Assembly (NCBI GenBank): GCA_012934845.2
Contig: WNNJ02001911.1
Coordinates: 248,001-312,000, forward strand
Source: Pomphorhynchus laevis
Taxonomy: Eukaryota; Acanthocephala; Palaeacanthocephala; Echinorhynchida; Pomphorhynchidae
Reading direction: 5' to 3'
Length of the DNA stretch: 64,000 nucleotides
The notes beneath the pieces are model-generated. The model was not told where the DNA came from, ran no database searches, and was given only the letters and a program-made list of their open reading frames with translations. Position 1 is the stretch's first letter, and the number at the start of each line of letters is the position of its first letter. The translations under genes were made by a program, and so were the position numbers. Below, in pieces: positions 23,401-38,400 of the stretch.

Positions 23401-26400
23401 TATTTTCTTTTGACAATTGTGTACGGTACTGTAGCGAATCTGGTGACATCGATATTTCAATTTTGGAAATGGTTATTCGACGCAACTGTTTGCATGCGAT
23501 ACGCCACACGAATTCGACATGTTACTGGGGTTTGATGCTATACAAAATCTCTTTGAGCTTGCTGTTACATAAAATGTAAGAAGAAACGTTTGTAATATAG
23601 TATCGTGTTCTAGCTCAGAATTGTTAGAAAACGTGGTCAATGACGAATACTTCGATGTTTATTTTGACAAAAGGAAATGGACTGTTCAGTGAAAATAATC
23701 GGCGAGTAATCATTTAATTTCAGATAATGTATCGAAATAGTATTGTACCTTAACTGAGAACTGCTATAAACGGGAAATATAAAAATGGATTACGAGTAGT
23801 GTAATGCAAGAATACTTTTTGGAAAAGAAAACAGTCTCGCTTACTTTTGCGATTATTAGTTTCAACAAACTAGTCCGCCATGAGCGCAAAAGTAAATTTA
23901 TCAGAGTTTGAATGCATTCGATGAACTCTGCATTTGAATTTGTTAATAATTTATTATATTAATAATTTATCAATTATTTGAAAAATAATTGATATATGTA
24001 GATTGAGAGTTTGCGATATTTTGTGAATCGAAATTTTGCTACATGAAAGGCGTGTTATGTGTTCACAAAACATTGTATATTGACACTTTGTAAAACAGTG
24101 TCGAATATTAAGAATAAAAAGGTTTCACATGATTAGGTTTTTAAACCTATTCGAAACTACTACTATTTATATATTTGTATATTAAAAATATATATTTATA
24201 TATAAATATATATTTGTATATTTATATATTTATATATTGAATTAATATTAAATGGTTTGTATTATTTAATTAATTGACTAAAATTTTTAATTTAAACGTA
24301 TCAAAAGTTTCCAAAATGGTGTCTGCTAATATATGTATAATATGTGATTACAAAGTACAAACCTAAAATTGCTAATTAATTACATTTAGACAATTCTAAG
24401 ATAATAAAAATATCTACAAAGTTTTATAACGTATTAAAATATAAAATAAAGAATAAAACATATATTTTAAAAATATCTGGATTTTATAAAATTAAAACAT
24501 ATAATTACATCGACGTCGACGAGCAGGGTACTTATTATCATTGTCCGATTTAGGTAAAGTCCATCGTCCAGTTCCATTAGCCAGATTTTCACATGTAGTC
24601 GGATTCACAATAGTGATAATATTTCTGTGATCTGGTTTATTTTGTTGCTTTTCTACAAAAGGCGATTCTGGATTATAACAATCACTAAGATTATCTAAAA
24701 CAAAACAATTTCTCATTTTTATATTAGTTCCGTAACCTGTGAATTCAGAAGAACAGGATGAGAATATAAGTAAAGACTTTACAAATGCTAACGCTAAGAT
24801 ACGTGTAAAATTACAAGCGTTTCATAATTATGACAATTTCATATAAAAATTGTTTATTTCAATTTATATTAAAATTTAATTTTATTAAAATCGAAGAGCA
24901 ACTTAAAAATATATTAAAAATATATGATTTTGAATTATTTTTTTATTTTGAATATTTAACAGGATCAACAAAACAGGATAAATGCATTAATATTTCGTAA
25001 GCTATTTCTCGCATCATAGGAAAAAATTTCTCGGCTAAAATTGTTTTCTCTCGCTATAAGCAGCTAGCGAAATATTAATAAATTTATCCTGATTAATTGA
25101 TTCTGCTCAAAATTCAATTATTGAAAAAATACTACAAATCATCCAAATAATTTAATTGATACATATTTAAAACTAGGCTTCTATAAAGATAAACAGAAAA
25201 TCGTACAATATATAAATTAAAAAATATTATAAAATTTAAATTTATACTTAAAAGTGAAAAGTTTAGCTACTCAAGTGGAAAATGGTTGTGGATGGATAGT
25301 AAATAATATACTCTGTATTAGAAAAAGATACACCAGATAATCAAATTTTATTAGAGGAAACAAGTCATTAGCATAGACCCCGCTGCTATGTTGGGTCAAA
25401 AATTAGGAGGCGAAACTTGATAACCTAGCAGTTTCTCCTGAAGACTTCTATCCTGTGTTTGAATACATCATATATTATTTATTAGTCAATTCATAAAAGC
25501 TGAGTTTTATTTTAAATTTTAATAATAAATTTTAACTATTTTAGTTAATTGAAAAATGATGATTATCATTTTAATCATTTCTATTATAATCATTTCTATT
25601 TATAATCTAAAAAAAAAAATAAAAAAAAAAAAAAAAAAAAATTTCTATTATTATTTTTCAATTGGTTCATTTAAAAATAATTAAAATTGATTTTGGCTTT
25701 CCCAGTACAAAACCGCAAAAAAATATTGTAAGATAAATTTAAGCCAAGTGTTTTATTAGTAAACGCGTTTCGATTTTTCAAATCTTCTTCGAATCAATCT
25801 TTTTGCGGTTTTGTACTGGTTACAATCTCAATACAAATTATATATATTATGTATATATGTTATATGTTATATATATCTATATGTTATAGATTGATATGTT
25901 ATAGATTAAAGGTAACTTTATTAATGACTTTAATAAGATATTATTCTAGATAATAAAATTTCATAAAGTAACAACATAATTAGCATGTAATTGACCACAA
26001 TTTTCATTCAAATAAATCATCTTGCTGATGACCTCCAATTTTTATCCTAATACATACAATATTATCAATTCACAAAAAAAATTCGTTAAAAGATAAAATA
26101 ATTCATTTTTTAAATATTTTCAGAGCAAAAAATATACAGACTATTTCGATATAAATATTGTTAATTTTTGAAAAAACGTATTTTTACTTTATTTTCGTTC
26201 CTTTAAGTTTACACATCTATAAAGACTAATTTTAATTAGTTGTACAATTCATAGAAGAAAGAATTCTTTGCTAATAATAATTCTCCTTGAGTACTGAAAA
26301 TATATTATTTAAGTATTTTACAAAATACATGATTTGGTCAATCGATGTAAATCACTTATCGAAATTTTCAATTTCGCTGTTATTCTCTTCAGTAAATATT

Positions 26401-29400
26401 TTAATTTTAGAGCAAGATCAATAAAAATTATAAATATATTTATATTTTATAAGCTTTTGCTAGCAAAATATAAATAAAGAGTATTCAATAGCATCGCAAA
26501 CTTTGTGTGATAGATAATATCACACAAATAGTATAACAATAGTTTCAAATAGTATTTCACAAAAGTACCACACAAATAGTATATCCAATAGTATCACAAC
26601 TTTGTGATAAAATTGTATTTTTTTCTGATGATGCTAGCAGTAACTAGCGAAATATAAAAATAAATTTATCATAATGTATTGATTCTGTTCTAAAATGTAA
26701 AAGATTTATTTAAATTTTTATATGCTACAAAGTTTATTAGAAATAAAAAGCGTTTTCAACAATATGAAGAAATTGTCAAAAGTTTCAACAAATGTATCTA
26801 ATAATTCTAATAATTAGTAAACGATGCGAAATATCACGCAAATTAGATCAATTTAACAATACTTCCAGTAAATTCTAAACCACTAGTGAAGTTCAAATTA
26901 ACGAGAAAATATATCTCTTTCGTATTAAATAAAATTAGCATAAAAGTTTGAATTAGGATAGTGATAATAAACAAACCTTGCAGTGATCGAGCATTATGAC
27001 CGTTATTACCAGGTGACACTAATGACTGGATTTGCTTAAGCTTATGTAAATTATTGGTTGATTCAGAGCCCTTTGGTTTGATATCTTCTACGGTCAATGG
27101 ATGCAGTCCGTGATCGTAAGGGCAGCAATCACCAAGCAGACAAAATCCAACTTCTTAAAATATCCACAATTAATTAAATTTTTTAAATTTTCGCATTACT
27201 TAAAACGTAATGCGAAAAACGACTAAAATTTGTTAAAAACTTATCCAATAAAAAAACTCATCAAAACTTACGAAATTATTATTTTAATTTAGTTTTGCGA
27301 AAAAAAGAACGTCTATTTATCAATCCGAATTTAGAAAAAAAGGTAAGATAATAGATAACATTAAGACATTCAGTAATCTTTAAATAAACATTATAATTTA
27401 AACAAAACGATAAAGTTATAATTAACAGGATAATTTAAAAAGTATTTTAATTACTAAAACATTGACGTATCAAAGTATTCTACCTATATATAATGAAATA
27501 TGTTGACATATTTAAAACAGTTTAATTTTTCAAATGTGTAAAAGTTAAGCATGATCTTAGCAGCCATTAGAAGTGAGCAATGTGTATTGCACCGCTTTTA
27601 TAGTTTGTAAATCACATTGTGTTTTAGTTTTCGAATGAGTCATTACTTGACTAAACTAATAAAATCAAATTTGTAAATTAAAATATTAAATAGTTAAATT
27701 AATATTTTTAATTTATAACAATTTTTCAAGCGTAGAATTTGCTATGGCGGATGATGAGCATAAACTATAATTTACTTCATTAAAAAAAATAAGATGGAAA
27801 GTTAAGCAAAAGTACTTTATAAATAACTAAACATTGCTATTAATAGTTAAACAAATAGCATATAAATATATAACTAAGTACTAGTGGGATAATAACTAAC
27901 ATTTGCAGGTTATCCAAGTTAAATTTTAACATTCTTTAACCAAGTCGTCATTGTATACACAATTACAATCCATTTTAGAAGCCATATATATTTACATTTA
28001 TAAAGTTAAAATTAAGAATGTGTAAATATTCAAAAATATTAAACTTTTACATAAATATTTATAAATTTAAATAAATTGTATAATATATCCAATTGAATAT
28101 TTGCACATAATATATGCAATTGAATATTTTGAAACGTACAATAAACGGACAAAGTATGTTTACCTTCGAAATCTTTACATCTTTCTTTGCTATTAGATAA
28201 ACGAGAACTCTTCCATTGTGAATTTTCTACAAGAGAAATTATATATAGAGAACAAATCGAAATATTAATAATATACCTGTTAACATTTGTACATTTTCAC
28301 ATATATTTACATCATTTGTACTTAAAAATAAAGTTCAGAGATTAAAAGTTTAAACAATTGTAAAATCGGAAATTCTTAATTATTTTTTAACGTATTACCT
28401 TGAATTATTCTCGCATGAGTTTCGTTCATTTACAATATTTATATCGATCTAAAGTATAAAGGCAATGTTATTTAATTTATAAACAAAACTTCTTTACAAC
28501 TTCAGATCAACTTGTTGATAAATTCATTATTCCATCTGAAGATAACTCTGCATGCGCCGATACCGAGATAGTAAGGATTTAAAACTTACGATTGTCAAAG
28601 CAATTTGTTACAAGGCTATTTAACTACATAGGAAATTATCTAATGTTCGCATATTCAGTAGTACAAATTAAATTTCAATATAAATAAGCATTACTGATCA
28701 ATGTTACTTCATATTTTTGAATTATGATTTATTATAAATTAAAATAAAACACGTAGTAGTAAAATATCTCATAATGGGCAACATCTGAGTTAAAAGTAAA
28801 ACATCAATTTGAAGCTTCCAGGTGACTTGATGGAAGACCCTTCGGAGGATGAAATGCGGATCTTGATCCTCTAATGCGTCGCGATATCATCCCTGCATGA
28901 TGGATTTCTATTCTGGAACGTAATGTTGATATAACGTTCGAATATCTTGTCTCTGTTCTTCCAGACTTAATTTTTGCAATCCGTTTTAAGAAACTCTTAG
29001 TTTGCTTGCTAGCACCGCCGGAGTTTGAAAGTATGGAAGAAATGAAGGATTCACGTTCGATTTATGTTATTCGTTCGATATATTTATTCTTTTTGCGGCA
29101 TTCGTGATATTTAAAACATGATTCAGGATCCCTTGAAGAGTTGGATGGTGCGAACGCATTAAAAATGCAAACATCAATTAGAGTGCGTTCCATTCTATCG
29201 CCAAATAGTCCATTACATGAAATTTCTAATCTCGCTTCTCTGTCGGTAGTAATGGCCAGCTGCTCAAATGTGACATGTGCGGGAACGGGCCTAAGAACTG
29301 ATTCAATCTGTACAGATAAGCATATTTCAGTGAGTGTATTGGCTAGGAGATCCCCTACCATATGCCGCATTTATGGAAGTCCGCCTAGAGGACATGAGAG

Positions 29401-32400
29401 CGAGTGTGCAAGCGAGTTTTACATGCCACACTGACAATGTATCGGTGCGTATTTTGAAAGCAATCCGTATCTTGCAGCTATGACATCGCGGAACTCATCA
29501 TTGCTTAGCCTTGTATTTTTGTCATGTGACGGATATACTGATAACCACGATGACGCGCACCTCAGTGATGCGTATTCTATTGACCTCCCCATTAACTGGT
29601 TGCAGCAATCGAAGACGCTGATCCGATTTGCTTTCCGAATATAATCCTTCCGGTACCAATTTTTTTTTGATTATTTGGTTCTGTTGCATTATAAGTTCAT
29701 CTTCGGAATGTCCCTTAAGACAAGGAGCACATAATATAATTGACGATTCATATTCCGATTTTATCAACGTTGTAGGGTTCCGAATACATGCGCCACCTTC
29801 ACTGTATTTGAGACAAAAGATTTCCCACAGAAATTGATCATCCGACAGATCGAAATTAAATAGCTTGGATATCATAGCTTTGATCGAACCAGATAGCGAT
29901 GAAAACCATTCATTAGAGCAGGCGCATGTTCTTAGTAAGTGTGACCATTTGTGTTGTACGGATCTGATGAATGCCGCATACGCTACTTAGATACGACATT
30001 ACTCATTTCCCTCATACGTTCTATCAATCTTATTAATGTAGACACAAAAGATATCACAAATTGTTCTATGTAAGTATCACTACCAATGAGAGAACCAAGG
30101 ATTTCCAATCCATCTTCAACTATAGCAATGTTAGTTACATCAAATTCTGCTTGAATTGACAGTGTCAATTTCATTCGAGTACAGTTGTTACATTTTGCTG
30201 GATTTATGTAAAACCACATTTCGGAGCCAGCTCCTGTATATGCACAAAGGCTGCCTTTACCAGATTAGGGGGTCCAACCATCTCACCATCGTCGGCATAC
30301 CACGAGCATACCGACATCATAATTAAGTGCTGAACCACCACTACCGCTTCACCAAAAAGAATAATTAGCAAAATCACTGACAAGTATCAGCGCAAGGTAT
30401 CTTGTATATCGGCTAACTTCTTTTATTAATATCTCAAAACCAGTGATATCAATCCGCGTGAATTTTGTTTGTCATTTTAGTCAGACGCAGAATAACGACG
30501 ACAAACACTGCTAGATGCCGTTTCGTCATCACTATGACTCATCACCGTCAGAATCAACGAATCAAGTGAATGATATACCAGAAAACCTCTAGTAACATCA
30601 TCATTTAGTCCTGAACCAGCACTACCGCTTCACCAAAAAAGATCACTAGCAAAAGCACTGGCAAATGCCTAGTTATCGTGTATATAGGCTTAATTTGTTG
30701 GATATCGGCTTGATTCGGCTTGTATTCGGATGATTCGTTCTTATTCACTTGATTCGTTGATTGCCGTCTACTAATCCTCCTCTGCATCCAGCAGTGGGAG
30801 GGAACTAGCACTGATGAGTCATAGTGATGATGAAATGGCATCTAGCAGTGTTTTTCGTCGTCCTTCGGCGTCTGGATAAAATGACTAACAAAATTAACGA
30901 GGATTGATATCACTCTCGTTTTGAGATATTCATAAAAGAAGTTAGCCGATATACAAAATACCTCGCGCTGGCATTTGCCAGTGCATTTGCCTGTGCTCCG
31001 AAGCTAATAAGCTTCAGTTTCAGAATTGTAGATGTGTCAGAAATCGAAGTTCGATTAAATGCAGAGCAGACTTCCCTATCATTTCTAGACGAGCTGATGG
31101 TAGTCGGCAGCTTTTACCAGTAGGGTGAACTACCATAAGCTCGTCTAGGAGTGATAAGGAAGTCAGCTATGCATGTAATCGAACTCCGGTTTCTGGAACA
31201 TCTAGAATTATGAAACTGAAGCTTATTAGCTTCCGGAGCACAGTTTTACACAATATGATATAAAATTATAAAAATGTATCCTTCAAAAGGATGCTGTGAG
31301 AAAACAAGCAAGTCCAGTAATTAAAATTCCTGCCGAATAAAATTAGGATAATCAGGAAAGCACATGGTTAGTTTAAAGAGGCTATGCCCATGCTATCACG
31401 TTAGAAAATTCTCGAAGATGCCTATTAAATATATCACAAAGAAGCCGAAACGACTGATGGTAGCTCACCCTACAGATTAGTGCTGCCGACTACCATCAGC
31501 TCGTCTAGGAGTGATAAGGAAGTCAGCTATGCATGTAATCGAACTCCGGTTTCTGGCACATCTACAATTATATATACTTATAATATAAATACAAATTTAT
31601 ATTTTGTTATATAAATTTTATATTTTATGAATATATATAAATATTAATAAGATAAATATTATTGATATTATAATATTTATAACATTAATATCTATAATAA
31701 AATCTCTAAATATTAATGGAAAACTTTTTTATATTTATCGGCAAAAGTTAGTTCCTAAAATCATTAAAATATGTTTAAACATTTCTTCGGAAATATCTAT
31801 AAATTTCTTTGTAATTAAATATATCACATAATGATAATTAACATTTAATAACCGTAATTAATATTACATAATGCATACGTAATATTCGAAAAGAACTTAT
31901 TTGATTAACAAATTATCATAAAACCAATAATTGCCAACATGCAACTAGTTATTGTTAGCACATTATTATACTATCGTATCTTATATTATTATATATAATA
32001 GACGTTAGAAAAAGTATTGGTTATTAAAGTTCTTAAAAGTTAAAACTATCTTGTTATACATATTAACTACTTACAATCTAAAGTAAATACAATAAACATA
32101 CAACAATCTGCAACGAGGCTAATATCAAATAAAGTAACATTGGAATTTCGTAATACTAACGAAGCACTTTACAGCTACTTACAATCAGCCAGGAACTTAC
32201 AGAGGATCGACAACAACTAGTACAACAGGCAATATTCAATGCCTCGCGCAAACCCGAGCGGTTCCGGGACGCATTGTTGCCCATGCAATGGTTCGAACGC
32301 AGTCTGCAAAAATTGTATGTGCGTCAAAGCAGGGAAGCTCTGTCTAAACTGCCTTCCTGGGTCGAAATGTACAAATCGAAATGTTTCATTGGCACAGGAC

Positions 32401-35400
32401 AATAACCTTCCGTCAGCTTTATCTGATTCGTCAATGCCATCCTCGAACGAAGACTCAAAAAGCACACATATTGAGTACGTCAGTTTGGAAATCGGATGTA
32501 CTCAAGTTGGATGTCCACTGCACACTCATGTCAGAGTTCCCAAACAGGTAAACAGAAATTTCTTTTTGCAGGACTTTTTCTGCGGATCCTGTGCGGCATT
32601 TCACATTAATAAACTACGTGTTGATCTTGATGCCACTAAACAATCTTTGAACTCTCTTGTCTCTGAGGTAAATGAAATGAAACACATGCAAGCCATATCT
32701 ACACCTGCTAGTGTTCAGCAATTGACATCTAATATAACTTCCCATATCCCACTTAAACAAACGTTCGCCAGTATAATTAGAAAAGAGGTATCACGCACTG
32801 TTCTAGCTGCCTCACATGCTACGAGAATTGACTCTACTCCTTTAAAACTGGCGCAAACGTCTAGTAGGGATTCACAGAGATTTTCAAATGTTATTATCCG
32901 TAGTCTTAGGCAGTCGGGTGATGATCTTCGATTAGTTAAGGAAATTTGCTCTTTGCTAGGTGTGCATTTGCCTTCTGATAACAAGGTAAAACTACGGCGT
33001 TTCTCAGCAAAACGAGTTGATACACCACCGTGGCTCTTAATGACTGTCGACGAGTCCACTGTTACTCAGCTGCTTTCAAGATCTCACTTATTGAAAGATT
33101 CGACGAATTTCCATGATGTTTTTGTGAATGCAGACTTGTCCCTCCCAGAGCGTGAGATTCAAAGATTGTTACGGGAAGAACTTCATCAGAAGCGTGTTGA
33201 AAATCCTAACATTGTTTATCGCATTAAACATTGTCGCGTAGTGCCAAGTTATTCCAAAAAAGGCTACCGATGAGAATAAATCTGGGGCTGAAGAGATATC
33301 CATATGACTAGCCCAAGATAGTATTCGAACTTACTTCCAGACCAATAAGTCAAATTTACTCCGATTACTCCTATTTAATGTTGAGGGACTAAATTATTTA
33401 ATATCAGCGAGCATAACTTCCTGGTTTTCTTCGTTTGATTTAATAGTCCTTACTGAAACTCTTTCAACTCAATTGGTGTCTTTACCTAACTATTACACTT
33501 TTAATATCCCAGCATCATTGGGTAACCGTGGTCTACCCTTCGGTGGCGTGTCCATTGCTGTTAGTTCAAGCTTTACAAACTGGAAAGTTAAAAAGTCATC
33601 TAACGTAATATGTATAGTTTCATGTGGTATTCTTTTAATAGGTTGCTATTTTAACTCATTGATATCGGCTTGTGATATCATCGATGAAGTTTCGCCTTTT
33701 TTAAGTGATTTATCTTCTGAAAATTCCATAATCGTTGCGGGAGATTTTAATGCACGTTTCATGAACCCTATCCCATCTAAACTTAAGCAACTGTTATACT
33801 TTTTTAGTGAGTTTGGTCTTGAGTTGCAGTACCCGTAGAAGGATTGACTTATGAGTCTCACAATGGGCGAAGTTGTATCGATTTCATATTTACAAATGTT
33901 AGCGTCAAAAAGGTTAAACTGGAGATTGCATCCGAATGGGCTCTACTCCACAAACACAAACCTGTATCTTTCATTCTAGAAAAGCATATTAACACGCTAA
34001 TAGAGAAATCCTTGCCTTCACAAATTAGCAGAAAACTTTGTTTCAGATATTTGAATCATAATATGATTAAAGACGCAGTAGATCTTCTAAATGCATTTGA
34101 AATAGAAGCAAGTTTCTCCAAAATCAGTGAATGCCTTCTCACCGCATGTCATCCACTCTCTAATCGCAATTCTCAACATTACGGGAACAAGATACATCGT
34201 AAGCCAATTAACCTTGTACAGCTACGGAGAAAGCTCATATTTATGGGCAGAAGCCAGCGGTTTGATCATGATATTAATATGAATTTTATTTTCTTACGGC
34301 GTGTGTATTGTACGATGTTATCAAAATTTCGCGAATCAATATTATTAGAGGAAGAATACAAACGCTTGCGACAAGCAGAACGATGCCCCTGGAAACTGCA
34401 AAGAAAAAACAATGTTAGTACCTCCGGCATCCCGATGAACCGTTGGTTTAGGACTTTAACGATATTCTCGTTAATTCACATGACCTCCCAATGTGTCGTA
34501 ATAATAATGCGCTGATAACACTGTCATGCTTGGACAGTGACAATGACCAACTAAATGCTCCATTTTCATTGCCCGAATTGGAACTTGCTCTCTTTTCTAT
34601 GTCTAATAATAAGGCGGCCGGCCCTGACCAACTTTGTGTTGAACAAATTAAAGATTCCTTTTATTTATTATCGAGTTATTGGCTACATTTATTCAATTGT
34701 ATCTTATACGGTTATCAAATGCCGGTGTCATGGAAGCAAGCTGTAATAAAAATCCTGTATAAGGGTAAAGGGGATATAAGTGATACCAACTCGTACCGTG
34801 GAATTGCTCTGCTAAATCATACCTATTAATTTTTGTCCACTCTTATAACCAATCGATTATCGAAACACCGTGATTATCTGTTGCCGCCAGAACAATTTGG
34901 TTTCCGACCTCACCGATCAACGGTGGATGCAATCAAGGTAGTTCGTGAACAAGTGTTATTACAATTCGAACGCAAGAGTCATTTATATGCTATCTTTGTT
35001 GACTTTAAAAAAGCCTTTGATTCGGTTAATCGAGAAATACTCACCCGTAAATTGTCGATGGATTTCCGGATATCTGGTCGTATGTTGAAACTCTTAGGCA
35101 ATATCCTCTATGTCAATTCATTAAATGTCTTCGACGGACTTACTTCATCAGACACAATAATTGCTAGCCGCGGTGTGATGCAGGGAGATCCGCTCAGCCC
35201 TATCCTTTTCTCTGTTTATATCCATGATTTGCCGTCTCATCTGAGAAACGAATGTCAAACTTCAAGTTCTGTTCTTTACGCGGACGACTTAGTTATTCTA
35301 ACGAAAGATCTGGAATCGGCTCAAAACGTAACCACTGCTCTAGCTAACTACTGTTCAAATAATCTAATTGAAGTCAATATCGATAAAACAAAGGTAGTAA

Positions 35401-38400
35401 AGTTTCGTAAAGGTGGCAGATTGTGCTCACATGACGAGATTAGTTTAAACAGCAGGAAGGTAGAGTTCAGTAATCAATACACGTACTTGGGGATGTTATT
35501 GACAAGTAGGTGGTCTTTTAAGCTTCATATCGAAAAGAAATGTGCGAAAATCGTCATAGCCACTTCGCGAGTTAAATGTTTAGGTAAGCTTTCCTTTGGT
35601 GGTGCTCTTCAGTATTTTCATGTCATGCTTCTACCGATTTTGTCGTACACGCTTTCAGCAATCTGGACGGACCTCACGACGGCTAATTTTGCGCCGATCG
35701 ACAAATGTAAAGGCAGATTCATTAAGCGTGCTGTAGGCGTCTCTCCAAAGTGCTCGACGACTGCGGTTTATGTTTTATCTAAAGTCGAGTTATGTACGGA
35801 GTATTTACGAAATATGATCGGAGCACAAGATACGGTACATTATATTCAAAATAAAAAAGACTTTACAGATAAGGTTAGCAAGCTAGATCATCATCTGTAC
35901 ACTTCACCAGTTAATACGCAAACAAGTTGGCAGTCTCCGTGTGCTTCTAAACGCCCCCTCGTTTGGAGGGTTTCTTTACACGGATATCACGACAAGTTTT
36001 GTCGCACTCGCATACCTGTCCATAAACGTGGAGTTTCGTGTGTGTGTTTTTTCTGTGGTGATAGATGTGAGTCTTTATCCCACGTATTTGAGTGCCCGGT
36101 GTTAGCGCAAAAATCTTTGAAGGAGATCGATAGGTTAAGTTTACGGCTAACCTGATAAACCTGCTAAATTTCTTTTGCCTGTTGGGAACTAGCGGTGGAC
36201 TATCAAATATTGATATTATCTCAAATGAAGTCGTTGCACAATGTTTTATTTAATTTCTTTCATTTGGCCAAGTCGAAAGACGCAGTGCCCTAATAAATTT
36301 CCTCTACATTATTATATATAATAATATTATATAAAAAAGCGGAGCCAATTACAATTATCTCTTAATAGACTAAGACATTATTACCCGATTAATTGATGAA
36401 TTAAAACATTATCATACTATCGTATCTTGTATTATTATATATAATAATATTATATAATAAAGCGGAGCCAATTACAATTATCTCTTAATAGACTAAGACA
36501 TTATTACTCGATTAATCGATGAATTAAAACATTATTATACTATCGTATCTTGTATTATATATAATAATATAATATAATAAAGCGGAGCCAATAACAATTA
36601 TCTCTTAATAGACTAAGACATTATTACTTGATAAGTTTTAATTGTAGAAAATGTTTATCTAACCTGTTTATTGACATCATTAGCAGTACCTATATATTCT
36701 TTTGTTTTTAAAACACGAAAAAGCTCCTCTACGAAGTTATTTGTGGAATCAGTCAGAAATATACGTAATTGTGATAAGCAAGACTGTTTGAGATACTCTT
36801 CAGGTTTGTTTTTACAAATTAGCGCAACTATATATTTCGATAAAATCTTAGGATCAGCAGAGCAACTAAAAAATAAATTTTGATTATATTGCGTCGAATA
36901 TTTAATTAGATAAATAAGCCGAAGCAAATTAGCAAACGCTCATTTAAGAAAGTACTGTTTTATAAACTAATTTAAAGCAATAAAACGAACAAGATAAGTT
37001 GAAGGGCTAAATAATTTTCTTAAACTAATAACCGCATTTCTCTGAAAAGCATCTCGACAATCTATCATTATTATCAATGTAACCCAGAACTAAAATATTT
37101 AAAATATACAAAATCGTGATTAAATGTAATTAAAAATAAAATATTTAAAAAGAATAAAGAGTTAAAATCGACGACGATGATGCAATAACAAAACCAGGTA
37201 AGGGATTTGTACGAAGTAAGTGTAATAATTAATTATAATTAATTATAAATAATTGTAATTCAATCTAAGCTAATTTCGTGTAATTAGTCGTCATAATTTA
37301 CATAAGTCATGCCATATCTTAGTCAGTCTTATCCGCAGACCTAATTTCGACAAATGACCAAACTCAAATTTATGTAAAATTGCGTGCAGAAGTAACAACA
37401 ATAATGACAACCGTTTTAATTTAAAAAATGGAACTGGGCTTAAAATTAGAAAATTATTATGAATTATTTATTTTATATAATTACTTTTGACTCTATAAAC
37501 CGGAATATACTATTTTAAAAGCTCATGAAGAATATTGGAGTTGTTGGACCTTTCCTTCGTCTTCTCTACAATATCCTACAACCGAATTCAATAAAAATTT
37601 CGAACGGGCTAAATGAGTCTAAAAAGTTCGAGGCGAATAGAGGAGTGTTACAAGGCGACCCCCTCAGTCCGTTGCGTTTTTCGTTATTCTTACATGATCT
37701 ACCAGAAAGTATAAAGAAGTACTGTACAGGTATAAAGTGTGTTTTATAAGCGGACGACCTTGTAATACTAGCCAACGACTTGCTCCTGCGTTTACTCAGC
37801 CAAACTTGAGAGAATCTAAATCAACAAAACGTCCTTTGATTTGGAGAGCATCTATCCATGGCTATAATGACAAATCTTGTATGATAGGAATATTACTGCA
37901 TAAGAGAGGTCAGTCTTGCGTCCGTCGATTTTGTAAATCTCAGTGATCTTCTTTACTTCATGTATTTCATTGTCATGTTCTTTCAAAAATGTCTCTCACG
38001 CAAATTGATCAACTCCATCACATTTAGTAAATGACAGCTAGCTTTTACACATATTGTGCAAACGTTTGCCGAAACTATCAAAACAACGAAGGAAAATAGT
38101 CCACAACAAGATTTGAAAACACATTTTATATTTATTAAATGCATTGTATATGATTTTGTATATGCCCAATGTCGAAAGACAAAGTGGTAAATAAATTTAT
38201 CTCTTCATGTAATTAATTTAAGCATTAAAAAATACAACACAAAATAGAGAAAATTGAAATTTCATTGAAAAGTCTTGATTATAAAATCGAAATATCTTTT
38301 TATATAAAAAAGCTTGTGTATAATTACTAATATTTATCAATATATGCAAGTATTTAACTAATTTAACATTAGAAACTAATTAGGTACGATATATACAGAA

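Larger units (their letters stand above)
32001..36307 (+). mobile_element. Nearly full-length APE-type LINE, 4.3 kb
   Basis: Bounded by the 16-bp direct repeat ATTATTATATATAATA (31985-32000 and 36308-36323), the likely target duplication, although it is low in complexity. Order: 5' UTR, ORF1 (32239-33273), endonuclease plus reverse transcriptase (about 33340-36155), 3' UTR. ORF2 carries a shift near 33840, another near 34490-34515 and an in-frame TAA at 34827. It is inserted antisense in the 8.2-kb intron of the RBM26/27-like gene, inside a 120-bp tandem array. The RT style and C-terminal zinc motif suggest the jockey/I-like APE LINE group; I cannot fix the clade. Confidence 0.8.

Noticed and set aside
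23323-23579. Overlapping 69-70 codon frames in an intron
   Set aside because: No recognisable content; they overlap in two frames as random open stretches do.
36308-36636. LTRs of an element around the LINE
   Set aside because: Three head-to-tail units with one partial unit on the other side fit a tandem array, not paired LTRs; the coding part is LINE type.
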